Positions 1-8,768 of a DNA stretch of 41,311 nucleotides are shown here, piece by piece. Every line of letters starts with the position of its first letter. The first letter of the stretch is position 1. Location: positions 1-41,311 of the forward strand of contig CANFKE010000037.1 of NCBI GenBank assembly GCA_947447465.1, written 5' to 3'. The translations under genes were made by a program, and so were the position numbers. The notes under the pieces are model-generated. The model did no database searches. It was not told the origin of the DNA and saw only the letters and a list, made by a program, of their open reading frames with translations. Source of the DNA: Chitinophagaceae bacterium. Lineage in GTDB: Bacteria; Bacteroidota; Bacteroidia; Chitinophagales; Chitinophagaceae.

Positions 1-70
1 TGGTGTACCTGGCCTCTTCAAAAAGCTCTTCCAGTTTTTTTAGCGTGTTTGGCGTATATTTGAAACTCAT
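1..70 (-). CDS. Conserved small Bacteroidota protein, 5' part only
   Basis: This is the first 23 codons of a gene that runs leftward out of the window. It starts at the ATG on bases 70-68 and begins MSFKYTPNTLKKLEELFEEA. From memory this matches the N-terminus of a short (about 70 aa) uncharacterised protein widespread in Bacteroidota; that match was not searched. A purine-rich stretch (gagaggggaata) lies directly upstream of the start. The gene is divergent from the outer-membrane protein gene starting at base 88, with only 17 bp between the two start codons, so the regulatory signals of the two genes must overlap. Function unknown. Confidence 0.6.
   Translation of the reverse strand, partial: MSFKYTPNTLKKLEELFEEARYT
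55..62 (+). promoter_or_regulatory. Candidate -7 promoter box TATATTTG
   Basis: Exact match to the Bacteroidota -7 consensus TAnnTTTG, 25 bp upstream of the ATG at 88. It lies inside the coding start of the divergent gene. No good -33 element was found at the usual spacing, so support is moderate. Confidence 0.35.
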
Positions 71-87
71 TATTCCCCTCTCTTTCG

Positions 88-768
88 ATGACTAAAAGTA
101 GAAAATTCGGAGCATTTACCGCAATAGTCTTTTTATTAACAGCTATTACGGGTATTTCACGTGTTTTCGGGCAGGTGGAAGATGATGAGAACGGTAACCC
201 TAAAATTTTCTCTGTAGGGGTGATCGGCGGGGCCAATTTCTGCCAGGTTGATGGTGATAATTTCGCCGGATATTATAAAGTTGGGTTAAATGTTGGCGGT
301 ATCGCCTATGCGAAGGTGCGTAAGAACACAGCGCTGAGTTTTGAGATATTATATAGTCAGAAGGGTGCGAAAAGCCGTTATGGCAGATATGGAGATCTGG
401 ACAGCGCATTATATATCAATAATTACGCTACCAATCTTAATTACGCAGAGATACCCGTGATGATCAATTTTTTTGATAAGCACAGAAGCCATGCCGGTAT
501 AGGATTGTCGTATGGCCGATTGATCAATAGTACAGAAACCGTGTCCACCAATCCGGTATATACTGCCGACCTGTCAAAGTACCCATTCAGGAAAGATGAT
601 TTTGAGTTGATAGCGGGTGCGCAACTGCACCTGTGGAAGGGACTCTTTATGAACCTGAGAGTACAGTATTCTCTGGTGCCTATCCGAACCAATTTACCAC
701 CGAATATTTCTAGGGCATCCCAATACAATAATCTGTGGACATTCAGGTTAATGTATTTGTTCATATAA
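88..768 (+). CDS. Outer-membrane beta-barrel protein (PorT-like), copy 1
   Basis: A 226-residue exported protein. Residues 1-29 form a signal peptide ending before QVEDDE. The rest alternates short polar and aromatic segments as in small 8-strand outer-membrane barrels, and the C-terminus (RLMYLFI) looks like an outer-membrane insertion signal. It shares blocks such as DGDNFAGY, SQKG, EIPVMIN and GLSY with the next gene, so the two are paralogues. The family is the broad PorT/OMP_b-brl group of Bacteroidota; most members have no known substrate. The next gene starts 23 bp downstream on the same strand, so the pair is probably co-transcribed. A specific PorT secretion role cannot be claimed. 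Confidence 0.75.
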   Translation: MTKSRKFGAFTAIVFLLTAITGISRVFGQVEDDENGNPKIFSVGVIGGANFCQVDGDNFAGYYKVGLNVGGIAYAKVRKNTALSFEILYSQKGAKSRYGRYGDLDSALYINNYATNLNYAEIPVMINFFDKHRSHAGIGLSYGRLINSTETVSTNPVYTADLSKYPFRKDDFELIAGAQLHLWKGLFMNLRVQYSLVPIRTNLPPNISRASQYNNLWTFRLMYLFI

Positions 769-791
769 TTTTATCCTGCCAATTCAAAACT

Positions 792-1457
792 ATGTCAGCT
801 TTCATAAAAAGCCTTTATTTGCCTTTACTCGTCATTATTCTGTTTGCCGGCGTTGCTGCCAAAGGACAGGATAACACCCCGATGTATGAGGACAGGACCT
901 TTTACGGTGGGTTGATACTGGGCGCCAATCTGACACAAATAGACGGTGATAATTTTGCAGGTTATACCCGAAAGGGCCTTAATGCAGGCGGTGTCGTGTT
1001 CTTTAAGATGGACGAGCATGTAGCAGGCAGTATAGAAGTGCTGTTCTCACAGAAGGGGAGTGTTTCTAAAGCACCTCAATTGCTTGCTGCTGGGTATTAT
1101 ATTACTAAGTATGGTGCTGATCTTAACTATGGAGAGATACCGGTAATGATCAACTATTATGATGATCATAAAAATCATTTTGGTGGCGGGCTGTCGTATT
1201 CGCGTCTGGGATCGTCAAATGAATATATTTCTACCAATCCGCCTCCAACCACTCCCTTCAAGCAGGAGGACTATCCGTTTAAAAAGAGCGATTTTAATTT
1301 GTTGCTGGGCGGCAGCCTGCATCTGTATAAGGGCTTTTTCCTGAACCTGCGCTTTCAATATTCGCTTATCAGTATCCGTAATACAGTGCCTAATATCACC
1401 CGAGGGGCTCAATTCAACAATATGTGGACCATAAGGTTGATGTATTTGTTTTTGTAG
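792..1457 (+). CDS. Outer-membrane beta-barrel protein (PorT-like), copy 2
   Basis: The ATG at 792 is chosen because it opens a clean signal peptide (MSAFIKSLYLPLLVIILFAG, cut near AKGQ); the open frame extends up to 735, but that part would overlap the previous gene and spoil the signal. The product is 221 residues. It aligns along its whole length with the preceding protein: DGDNFAGY, SQKG, DLNYGEIPVMIN, GGLSYSRL, FNLLLGGSLHLYKG and the final MWTIRLMYLFL. It is therefore a tandem duplicate that has diverged considerably. Predicted location is the outer membrane; the ligand or partner is unknown. Confidence 0.75.
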   Translation: MSAFIKSLYLPLLVIILFAGVAAKGQDNTPMYEDRTFYGGLILGANLTQIDGDNFAGYTRKGLNAGGVVFFKMDEHVAGSIEVLFSQKGSVSKAPQLLAAGYYITKYGADLNYGEIPVMINYYDDHKNHFGGGLSYSRLGSSNEYISTNPPPTTPFKQEDYPFKKSDFNLLLGGSLHLYKGFFLNLRFQYSLISIRNTVPNITRGAQFNNMWTIRLMYLFL

Positions 1458-1644
1458 GTCTTGGAATTGATGTTCAATATTATTTCGACTAAAGCGATGC
1501 CTTCAACTTACTTTTTATTTGCGACCAGAAGGTCGTGGCCATTGACAGATCGTCGAAGGGTTAGTAGCGATTATAAAAATGTGTTATCTCGTAAGCAGAT
1601 CATTCCAGTTGATCATTGGTGAGTGAATGTGCAGCCGAATCATT

Positions 1645-1652
1645 TACATTTG
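1645..1652 (+). promoter_or_regulatory. Candidate -7 promoter box TACATTTG
   Basis: Exact TAnnTTTG match ending 19 bp before the TTG start codon at 1672. The nearest upstream TTG (1616-1618) is about 26 bp away, longer than the usual 19-21, so the -33 element is uncertain. Its position supports initiation of the ABC gene at 1672. Confidence 0.4.
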
Positions 1653-1671
1653 ATCAATAAAATTCTTCCTA

Positions 1672-2292
1672 TTGATCCGGTTCAAAAAATATAGCAAAGC
1701 ATATAACGGACAGCTCATTATTAAGGCTGATATGGAGCTGGATGGTCAATTCTATTGGCTGAAGGGGGAGAATGGATCGGGGAAATCGACACTGTTCAGG
1801 TCTATGGCCGGACTTATTCCTTTTACAGGAGAGATAGAGGTGGCGGGAAGAGCTATCCATAAAGACAGGATAGGCTACAGGATGATAGTGAACTATGCAG
1901 AAGCCGAGCCTGTATATCCTACTTTTCTTACCGGCAGGGAATTGGTGAATTTTTATGCTACTACCAAAAAAGCGGATCCGCAACAGGTGGAAGAACTGAT
2001 AGTTGCACTGGGAATAGGGGCGTATGTGGGGAATAAAACCGGGACCTATTCAAGCGGAATGCTCAAAAAGTTATCGCTGGTATTGGCATTCATAGGCAAT
2101 CCCCGATTGATACTGCTTGATGAGCCACTCATTACCTTAGATCAGGCATCAGTTACCAACCTTATGGATATGATAGAGCAAGCCATAACTAAAGGTATTA
2201 CGATCATTATTACATCACATCAACAATTGGTGACCGGCAACTATTCCTCTGCAGGCTTATCCATTTCGGATCATACGCTGGTGTTAGCATGA
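1672..2292 (+). CDS. Orphan ABC transporter ATP-binding protein
   Basis: A 206-residue ABC ATPase. Walker A is GENGSGKST (about residues 31-39), the signature is YSSGMLKKLS, Walker B is LILLDEP, and the H-loop is TSHQQ, so all catalytic elements are present. The start is a TTG: there is an in-frame stop at 1651 and no ATG before residue 23, which would remove the first strand of the fold. No permease is next to it; the following gene is a phosphatase of a different pathway, so the partner membrane protein must lie elsewhere. The short length and the YSSGM signature resemble DRA/CcmA-like ABC-2 exporter ATPases. Substrate unknown. Confidence 0.85.
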   Translation: MIRFKKYSKAYNGQLIIKADMELDGQFYWLKGENGSGKSTLFRSMAGLIPFTGEIEVAGRAIHKDRIGYRMIVNYAEAEPVYPTFLTGRELVNFYATTKKADPQQVEELIVALGIGAYVGNKTGTYSSGMLKKLSLVLAFIGNPRLILLDEPLITLDQASVTNLMDMIEQAITKGITIIITSHQQLVTGNYSSAGLSISDHTLVLA

Positions 2293-2409
2293 TAGTTACT
2301 TATTTGAGTAGGCTGTATTCATTGTGCTTCATTGGTATTATTCCCGGTTTTATAAACAAACTGCTTTGAAAGTTACCAACCATAAAAAAATGTGATTATC
2401 TTGCAATAT

Positions 2410-3183
2410 ATGTTTTCGAGGTTTTTTAAGAGAGAGAAAAGTGACAAAGAAAAGTACGATGAGTTGCCCATTCCTGAGAATGCCAGTTTCTCGTTTTTAG
2501 GTGCAGATATGCATTCTCATTTTGTGCCGGGTATTGATGATGGGGCTAAAACAGATGAGGATAGTATCTTTTTATTAAGATCTATGGAGGGCATGGGGTA
2601 CACAAATGTGATCACTACGCCTCATATTATGGTCGATTTTTATCCCAATAATCGTCAAACGATATTGTCTGGGTTGGAGAGATTGAGACAATTGGCTATT
2701 GATAATAGTATTAATATAAATATCAATGCTGCTGCTGAATATTACATTGATGAATATTTTGCGGATCTGATAAGTAAAGAACCATTATTGACTGTGTACA
2801 AAAACGAAGTGCTCGTAGAGTTTTCTATGATGTATGAGCCTCCGATGCTTAATAATGTGCTTTTTAATATGCAGGCCAATGGATACAGACCAATTTTGGC
2901 TCATCCAGAAAGGTACACCTCACTTCATAATAATTTTGACAGATTTCTGGAATTTAAGGATCGAGGATGCTTGTTGCAACTCAATTTACTGTCTTTGACC
3001 GGTTATTATGGAGGAAATATTATGAATATAGCCAATAGACTACTAGATAAAGGGTTATATGATTATTGCGGAACAGATATGCACCATGAAAGGCATTCTG
3101 CAGCAATAAATAATATTTTGAAAACGGGTCTATATAATAAACTTGTTAATTATCCCTTTTTGAATTCTAAATTATGTTTGTGA
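2410..3183 (+). CDS. PHP-type tyrosine-protein phosphatase, CpsB/YwqE family
   Basis: A 257-residue metal-dependent phosphatase. PHP-fold metal ligands are visible: DMHSHFVPGIDDG (residues 33-45), TTPH, the AEYY glutamate, LAHPERY and GTDMHH. This family (CpsB/Wzh/YwqE) removes phosphate from the tyrosine cluster of capsule kinases, and a kinase of that type lies downstream at 5453, which fits. The frame is open from a GTG at 2392, but the ATG at 2410 is preferred because the resulting N-terminus (MFSRFFKREKSDKEKYDELP) resembles Bacteroidota homologues. A TATCTTGC box sits 5 bp before that ATG, so the transcript may be almost leaderless. It opens the polysaccharide locus. Confidence 0.88.
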   Translation: MFSRFFKREKSDKEKYDELPIPENASFSFLGADMHSHFVPGIDDGAKTDEDSIFLLRSMEGMGYTNVITTPHIMVDFYPNNRQTILSGLERLRQLAIDNSINININAAAEYYIDEYFADLISKEPLLTVYKNEVLVEFSMMYEPPMLNNVLFNMQANGYRPILAHPERYTSLHNNFDRFLEFKDRGCLLQLNLLSLTGYYGGNIMNIANRLLDKGLYDYCGTDMHHERHSAAINNILKTGLYNKLVNYPFLNSKLCL

Positions 3184-3283
3184 TAGCGGTTTGATAATGC
3201 AGATGGGAAAGTATATTTTTGCTGAAATTGAAGACCGAGAGATATAAGAATAATCTTATTTATTTATTTGAAATTTTAATTTG

Positions 3284-4582
3284 ATGAAAAATCCCCAATT
3301 TAATATTGCCGTTATTGGTCTTGGATATGTAGGTCTGCCACTTGCAGTTGAATTTAGTAAGTATTACCCGGTTGTAGGGTTTGATATTAATAAAAAAAGA
3401 GTTGGGGAATTGCGTCAATATCAAGATATTACTCTTGAAATTGATGAGCCTCTGTTAAAGAAAGTTACAGTAGATGCTGTTGCCGCAAGTGGGGAGTCGG
3501 GTCTTTTCTGCTCATACGAAGTTGAAGATATCAAAGGTTGTAATGTTTATATTGTTACAGTGCCTACGCCGGTAGATAAAAACAATCGTCCTGATCTTAC
3601 TCCGCTATATAAGGCAAGTGAGACAGTAGGTAAGGTGCTAAAGAAAGGTGATTATGTTGTCTATGAGTCAACAGTGTATCCTGGTGTTACAGAAGATGAG
3701 TGTGTGCCTGTATTGGAACGCGTGTCTGGATTGAAATTCAATGTAGATTTTTATTGTGGTTATTCTCCTGAGCGAATCAATCCGGGAGATAAGCAACATA
3801 CTGTTGCTAACATCAGAAAAGTTACCTCGGGTTCTACCCCAGAAGCAGCAGATGTTGTTGATGGGTTGTACAGTTCAATCATCACTGCAGGAACATTCAA
3901 AGCCTCAAGTATCAAAGTAGCGGAAGCTGCTAAAGTAATTGAGAATTCACAAAGAGACATCAATATTGCGTTTGTAAATGAACTGGCCAAGATATTTAAT
4001 AAGCTGGGTATCGATACCTCAGATGTATTAAAAGCGTCAGGCACCAAGTGGAATTTTATGCCATTTAAGCCGGGCCTTGTAGGTGGACATTGCATAGGTG
4101 TGGATCCATATTATCTGGCACAGAAGGCTCAGGAAGTAGGCTATCATCCTGAGATCATTCTTGCGGGAAGAAGACTCAACGATAGTATGGGTTCGTATAT
4201 TGCCAATGAGTTTGTAAAGCAAATGATCAATAAGGATATTACCATAAAAGGAGCCAGTGTATTATTACTTGGTATCACTTTTAAAGAGAATTGTCCGGAT
4301 GTTAGGAATACCAAAGTGGTTGATATTGTGAGTGAATTAAAATCATATAATATCAATGTGACCATATATGATCCTTGGGCAAAACCTGCGGATGTAGCAC
4401 ATGAATATGGTATTGACACAATAACAGAATTACCAGAAGGAATTAAATATGACTCTTTAATGCTTGCGGTGGCTCATAATGAATTTTTGAATATTGACTG
4501 GCCTAAGTATGTAAATGATAATAGTGTTATTTATGATGTTAAAGGATGTCTTGGTAATGATATGGTAACTGCGAGGTTATAA
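3284..4582 (+). CDS. tviB: UDP-N-acetylhexosamine 6-dehydrogenase (TviB/WbpA type)
   Basis: A 432-residue NAD-dependent nucleotide-sugar dehydrogenase that oxidises C6 of a UDP-sugar to the carboxylate in two steps. The N-terminal Rossmann motif is GLGYVG (residues 12-17). The catalytic cysteine lies in [12 protein letters not shown] (about residue 269), and the C-terminal domain contains [14 protein letters not shown]. These features favour the UDP-GlcNAc/GalNAc branch (TviB, WbpA, WbpO) over UDP-glucose dehydrogenase. The ATG at 3284 is used rather than the TTG three bases earlier. It lies about 100 bp after the phosphatase gene and 62 bp before the export lipoprotein. It would supply uronic-acid precursors for the glycosyltransferases downstream. 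Exact substrate is not provable by eye. Confidence 0.88.
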   Translation: MKNPQFNIAVIGLGYVGLPLAVEFSKYYPVVGFDINKKRVGELRQYQDITLEIDEPLLKKVTVDAVAASGESGLFCSYEVEDIKGCNVYIVTVPTPVDKNNRPDLTPLYKASETVGKVLKKGDYVVYESTVYPGVTEDECVPVLERVSGLKFNVDFYCGYSPERINPGDKQHTVANIRKVTSGSTPEAADVVDGLYSSIITAGTFKASSIKVAEAAKVIENSQRDINIAFVNELAKIFNKLGIDTSDVLKASGTKWNFMPFKPGLVGGHCIGVDPYYLAQKAQEVGYHPEIILAGRRLNDSMGSYIANEFVKQMINKDITIKGASVLLLGITFKENCPDVRNTKVVDIVSELKSYNINVTIYDPWAKPADVAHEYGIDTITELPEGIKYDSLMLAVAHNEFLNIDWPKYVNDNSVIYDVKGCLGNDMVTARL

Positions 4583-4596
4583 TTAGGATCAGGTTT

Positions 4597-4629
4597 TTTT
4601 TACGACGACTATAATTTAAACTAATTTTG
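4597..4629 (+). promoter_or_regulatory. Promoter of the export lipoprotein gene
   Basis: The -7 box TAATTTTG at 4622-4629 matches TAnnTTTG exactly. A T-run (4597-4600) lies 21 bp upstream at the -33 position. The box ends 15 bp before the ATG at 4645. It may start a second transcript for wza, wzc, wzm, wzt and the first glycosyltransferases. Confidence 0.5.
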
Positions 4630-4644
4630 CATAAATTGTTTGTG

Positions 4645-5439
4645 ATGTTTCGATTCACCCGACAGGGCCTTTTGGGCATATCGTTTTTGGCTATTTTTAT
4701 TATCTCAGGATTCAGTTCTTGTATGACACCCAAGAAAGTCTTGTATTTTCAAGATGTTCCTGATACGATAGCTGCCAAGAAACCGTACATTATTGACAAT
4801 GTAACAAAATTCGTTAGTCCCGTCATTTTGCCTAATGACATCTTGTCTATAACAGTACAAACCATTCAGCAAAACGAAAGCAGCACACCAATCCAACCAA
4901 CTAAAGGGATATTTGACCCGTTAAGTGGATTTTTGGTAGACCAGAATGGGAATATTGAATTATCACTAATTGGTTTTGTGAAGGTTGGTGGATTGACTAC
5001 TTCAGAAGCCAGAGAATTGATCAAAGAAAAAGCCAAAGAGTTCTACAAAGAGCCTGTGGTTAGTGTAAGAATTGCCAATTTTGATATTTATTTTCTTGGA
5101 GAATTTGCTCTTCACGGGCCATTTACTTTTCCAAGCGAGAAGGTCAATGTATTAGAAGCATTGGCCTCTGCAGGTGATATTCCTTTGACAGCTAAGCACA
5201 ATAATTTATTGTTGATCAGGACAGACGGTAATAAAAAAGAATTGGTAAGGCTAAATTTACTTAATTCAGATGTTTTCCATTCCCCGTATTTTTACTTAAA
5301 GCAGAGGGATATATTGTATCTTGAACCTACAAAGTATCGTATTCAGACAAGTGACAACAGGCTTACCAGAACGCTAGGGATAATAGGTGGTCTTTTTTCA
5401 GTTGCCACGCTGTTTTTGTCATTAAGGAATATTAAATAA
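4645..5439 (+). CDS. Wza-like polysaccharide export lipoprotein
   Basis: A 264-residue outer-membrane polysaccharide export protein. A lipoprotein signal ends in GFSSC, so the mature protein would start at lipidated Cys26. It is followed by a Poly_export domain (about residues 55-145, with PNDILSITVQT and GFVKVGGLTTSEA) and an SLBB-like segment (FLGEFALHGPFTFP). Near the C-terminus is a hydrophobic helix (IIGGLFSVATLFLSL) that would cross the outer membrane. The ATG at 4645 is chosen over an in-frame TTG at 4627 because the latter lies in the -7 box. The kinase gene begins 13 bp after its stop. Together they would form the envelope-spanning channel. Confidence 0.9.
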   Translation: MFRFTRQGLLGISFLAIFIISGFSSCMTPKKVLYFQDVPDTIAAKKPYIIDNVTKFVSPVILPNDILSITVQTIQQNESSTPIQPTKGIFDPLSGFLVDQNGNIELSLIGFVKVGGLTTSEARELIKEKAKEFYKEPVVSVRIANFDIYFLGEFALHGPFTFPSEKVNVLEALASAGDIPLTAKHNNLLLIRTDGNKKELVRLNLLNSDVFHSPYFYLKQRDILYLEPTKYRIQTSDNRLTRTLGIIGGLFSVATLFLSLRNIK

Positions 5440-5452
5440 AGTTATTATCTAC

Positions 5453-7879
5453 ATGGAAGAAATAAAAAGTGGGGTTGCCGATAATAAGAAAAGATCGGAG
5501 GACAGTATATTTAATATCAAATGGTTTGTATCAACTGTATTGACAATATGGCCTTGGATTCTTGCCAGTGTTATAGTTGCGCTTATTATAGGAAACATAA
5601 ATCTTAGGTATGCTACACCAATCTATAAGTCAGTTGCTGAATTAATGATCAATGACTCAAAGAAAGGTGGCTCAAATGGAACTGATGACGTATTAGCAGC
5701 ATTGAAAATAAACAATAATAAGATCAATGTTGAAAATGAAATTGAAATACTAAGGAGCAGAACCTTGATGACTGAGGTTGTGCGTACATTGAATTTGAAC
5801 TATAGCTATACAATAGCAGGGAGATTTAAGAACACAACAGTATATTCAAACAAGCCTTTCGAAGTTACTATACTTGATACTATTCAAAATAATTTTGGTT
5901 GCTATATTAATATTATAGATGGTACATATTATACCATTACGCAGAACCAAAAGCATTTTGTAAAAGCTAAATGGGGAGACACAATAAAAATTGCTGATTA
6001 TAATTTGGTAATAAACAAAACGCCTGATTTTTTAGCTAACAATTTACAATACACAGTTCAGGTAGTTCCGGTTTTGTCTGCCGCAAAGAGATTTATGAAC
6101 TCAGTAAGTATCAATGCACCAAGTAAAGGAACAAGTTGCCTTTTCTTATCCATGTTTGATGCTATACCTGAAAGAGCTATTGATGTGATCAATACCCTGA
6201 TGCGGCTATATAAACTTCGCAATATCAACGGTAGAACATTGATAGCCAACCGAACTATGGAGTTCATTGATAACAGGCTTGGTGTTGTTGGTGCCGAATT
6301 GACCGGAGTTGAGACCGATATAGTAGATTTCAAACAGAAGAATGGTATTGCAGTTGATGTTGGTGCTCAATCAACAGCACTATTAGGAACAAGTACTACA
6401 GTCTTACAAAATCTCGCAGAGGAGGAGACTCAGCTTGAAATGTTGACCAGTGTGAGTGATTACCTGCAAAAGAGTGAAAATGATAAGTCAATAATATTGC
6501 CAGCATCATTACTGGATAATGCAGGTCTTTCTACTTTGATGACGAGTTTCAATAATTTGCAAATGGATATTGAGACTGGGTTGGTGGTGAAAACACAAGA
6601 TAACCCTGTTATTAAGAATATGCTTGCTCAAAGAAAGCTACTGAAGCAGAATATCATTCAGGCGCTTGCATCCACAAAAAGAGAGGCACAGATCAAAGTC
6701 AATTCATTAAAAGAAGAATTACGTTCAATAAATGAAAAGGTAAGGTCTGTTCCTAATGTGGAAAGATTATACCTTGACTATGCAAGAATGCAACAGACAA
6801 AGCAAGATCTGTATGTATTTCTATTGAAAAAGAGGGAGGAAACGGCGATAGAGAAATCTTCAACAGTAGCTGATGCAATAGTTATAGATCCTGCCATCTC
6901 AGATGGCTATCCGGTTTCACCAAATCGTTCAAAAACATTAACTACATCTTTGATCGTTGGTTTGTTGTTGCCTTTCGCATTTATACTGATACGTCGTGGC
7001 CTCAATATCAAGATCATTAGTAAGGGAGATATCATGAAGTTATCTCCAGTACCTATACTTGGGGAGATTGGTAATAATGTGAGTCAGGAAAGTATTGCTG
7101 TTGAAAAAAATAGTCGCACGCTGATATCTGAACAATTCAGGGCGTTGAGGACCAATCTTCAATTCATGCTCACCAATCAAGATCAAAAAACCCTTATTGT
7201 AACCTCCAGCATGAGTAATGAGGGTAAATCATTCATAGCTATGAACCTTGCAATTACTTTTGCCATGTCTGGTAAGAAAGTGATACTTCTTGAATTTGAT
7301 CTTCGAAAACCAAGAATTTCAAGGATGCTCGGTATTGATAACAATAACGGATATTCTAACTATATCATTAATAAAATTAGCTATGAGGATATGATAATTA
7401 AGTCTGGTATTGATGATAATCTATATATCCTTCCTTCCGGACCTATACCACCTAATCCTGCTGAGTTGGTGCTTCTTGATCAAACAAAAGCAATGTTTGA
7501 CAGATTAAAAAGAGAGTTCGATTATATTATTATTGATACATCTCCTGTCGGGCTAGTTACTGATGCTCAATTACTCTATCAATATGCTGATATGGCCTTA
7601 TACATTGTAAGGCAAGGTCATACCAATAAAGGGCAGTTAGGAATTGCCAATGAGCTTTTTGAATCAGGTAAAATGCCAAAACTTGCGTTTGTAGTGAACG
7701 ATGTTATAGCTAACAGAGGTTTTGCATATGGTTATGGCTATGAAGAAAATTATGGCTATGGCGGTGGTTACGGCTATGGTTATGGCTATGGTTATGGTTA
7801 TGGCTCTACTTATGGTAGTGGTTACTACATAAATGATAATCCGAAACAAAAAAGTTTTTTCAAAAAGAAAAATAAATAG
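5453..7879 (+). CDS. Wzc-like polysaccharide co-polymerase and tyrosine autokinase
   Basis: An 808-residue inner-membrane BY-kinase. The N-terminal Wzz domain is framed by two membrane helices (about residues 27-48 and 497-515), with a long periplasmic coiled part and a GNVR-like region (VPNVERLYLDYARM). The cytoplasmic kinase domain has Walker A SSMSNEGKS (about 584-592), Walker A' LLEFDLRKP and Walker B IIIDTSPVG (about 690). The first Asp of Walker A' is Glu here. The tail (residues 759-792) holds 14 tyrosines in a Gly-Tyr repeat and is the expected autophosphorylation site. It controls chain length and export together with Wza and should be dephosphorylated by the CpsB-type protein at 2410. 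Confidence 0.92.
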   Translation: MEEIKSGVADNKKRSEDSIFNIKWFVSTVLTIWPWILASVIVALIIGNINLRYATPIYKSVAELMINDSKKGGSNGTDDVLAALKINNNKINVENEIEILRSRTLMTEVVRTLNLNYSYTIAGRFKNTTVYSNKPFEVTILDTIQNNFGCYINIIDGTYYTITQNQKHFVKAKWGDTIKIADYNLVINKTPDFLANNLQYTVQVVPVLSAAKRFMNSVSINAPSKGTSCLFLSMFDAIPERAIDVINTLMRLYKLRNINGRTLIANRTMEFIDNRLGVVGAELTGVETDIVDFKQKNGIAVDVGAQSTALLGTSTTVLQNLAEEETQLEMLTSVSDYLQKSENDKSIILPASLLDNAGLSTLMTSFNNLQMDIETGLVVKTQDNPVIKNMLAQRKLLKQNIIQALASTKREAQIKVNSLKEELRSINEKVRSVPNVERLYLDYARMQQTKQDLYVFLLKKREETAIEKSSTVADAIVIDPAISDGYPVSPNRSKTLTTSLIVGLLLPFAFILIRRGLNIKIISKGDIMKLSPVPILGEIGNNVSQESIAVEKNSRTLISEQFRALRTNLQFMLTNQDQKTLIVTSSMSNEGKSFIAMNLAITFAMSGKKVILLEFDLRKPRISRMLGIDNNNGYSNYIINKISYEDMIIKSGIDDNLYILPSGPIPPNPAELVLLDQTKAMFDRLKREFDYIIIDTSPVGLVTDAQLLYQYADMALYIVRQGHTNKGQLGIANELFESGKMPKLAFVVNDVIANRGFAYGYGYEENYGYGGGYGYGYGYGYGYGSTYGSGYYINDNPKQKSFFKKKNK
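7727..7828 (+). repeat. In-frame TATGGY hexamer repeat encoding Gly-Tyr tail
   Basis: A tandem repeat of Tyr-Gly codons. The purest part is 7772-7804, where GGY and TAT codons alternate for 11 codons. The unit is 6 bp, so gain or loss of units keeps the reading frame and changes only the number of tyrosines at the kinase C-terminus. Confidence 0.85.
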
Positions 7880-7892
7880 GTGAATAATTTTT

Positions 7893-8759
7893 ATGGACTT
7901 GAAACCAAATGATGCGTCAGTAGAAAAGTGGGATAATGTAATTGGTGAGGATGCTGGAGTATTTAGCTTTAATATAAAAGAAATCTGGCGCTACCGCGAT
8001 CTGATGGGCATGTTTGTTAAAAAAGATATCATTACATATTACAAACAAACTATCCTTGGTCCGATCTGGTTCGTTCTGCAGCCTGTACTTACAACATTGA
8101 TGTTTGTTGTGGTATTCGGGAATATTGCGAAAATATCTACCAACGGAATACCCCCGGTTCTTTTTTACTTGTCTAGTCTGACTTTGTGGAATTACTTTGC
8201 GGATACATTCAACCTTACATCGAAAACATTTATTGACAATGCGCCTATTTTCGGGAAGGTTTATTTCCCAAGAATGGTTCTGCCAATTTCAAAGCTGATA
8301 TCGGGCTTAATAAAGTTTCTTGTACAATTTGCTTTATTCCTTATTGTTTGGGTCTATTTTATTGCTACCCGCGATTCGATTCATCCGAATATGTACATAC
8401 TATATTTTCCACTTATCATCATTATGGTGGCAGCAATTAGTTTGGGAATGGGTATTATTGTTACCTCATTGACAACTAAGTACCGCGACCTTACCTTTTT
8501 GGTGACTTTTGGCATCCAGTTATTGATGTATGCTACCCCGGTCATTTATCCGATCTCTATTGCATCTCCACGTAAGCAATTTTGGTTATGGCTCAATCCG
8601 CTCACTTCGCTATTTGAATTATTCAAATATGGCTTTTTAGGCAATGGTGTAGTGAGTTATGGTTGGTTGCTATATACAGTTGTTTTTTCTTTAGTTCTTT
8701 TGGTATTCGGCTTTATCATTTTTGGTAAAGTAGAGAAAAAATTTATAGATACAGTTTAA
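7893..8759 (+). CDS. wzm: ABC-2 polysaccharide exporter permease (Wzm type)
   Basis: A 288-residue inner-membrane protein with about six hydrophobic segments. It shows the family's opening pattern: an amphipathic stretch (WRYRDLMGMFVKKDI) followed by YKQTILGPIWFVLQP. The segment TTKYRDLTFLVTFGIQLLMY matches the conserved region of Wzm/KpsM/TagG permeases. The partner ATPase follows 9 bp later. Together they carry undecaprenyl-linked O-antigen, capsule or similar glycans across the inner membrane. It starts 13 bp after the kinase gene, so it is in the same operon. Confidence 0.9.
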   Translation: MDLKPNDASVEKWDNVIGEDAGVFSFNIKEIWRYRDLMGMFVKKDIITYYKQTILGPIWFVLQPVLTTLMFVVVFGNIAKISTNGIPPVLFYLSSLTLWNYFADTFNLTSKTFIDNAPIFGKVYFPRMVLPISKLISGLIKFLVQFALFLIVWVYFIATRDSIHPNMYILYFPLIIIMVAAISLGMGIIVTSLTTKYRDLTFLVTFGIQLLMYATPVIYPISIASPRKQFWLWLNPLTSLFELFKYGFLGNGVVSYGWLLYTVVFSLVLLVFGFIIFGKVEKKFIDTV

Positions 8760-8768
8760 GGGTCATAT

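Noticed and set aside
1521..1536. Small hairpin CGACC-AGAA-GGTCG after the second barrel gene
   Set aside because: Only five pairs and no T-run follows, so it is not supported as a terminator.
7664..7849. Minus-strand frame rich in Ile/Thr opposite the kinase tail
   Set aside because: It is simply the reverse reading of the Gly-Tyr codon repeat; no independent evidence for a gene.
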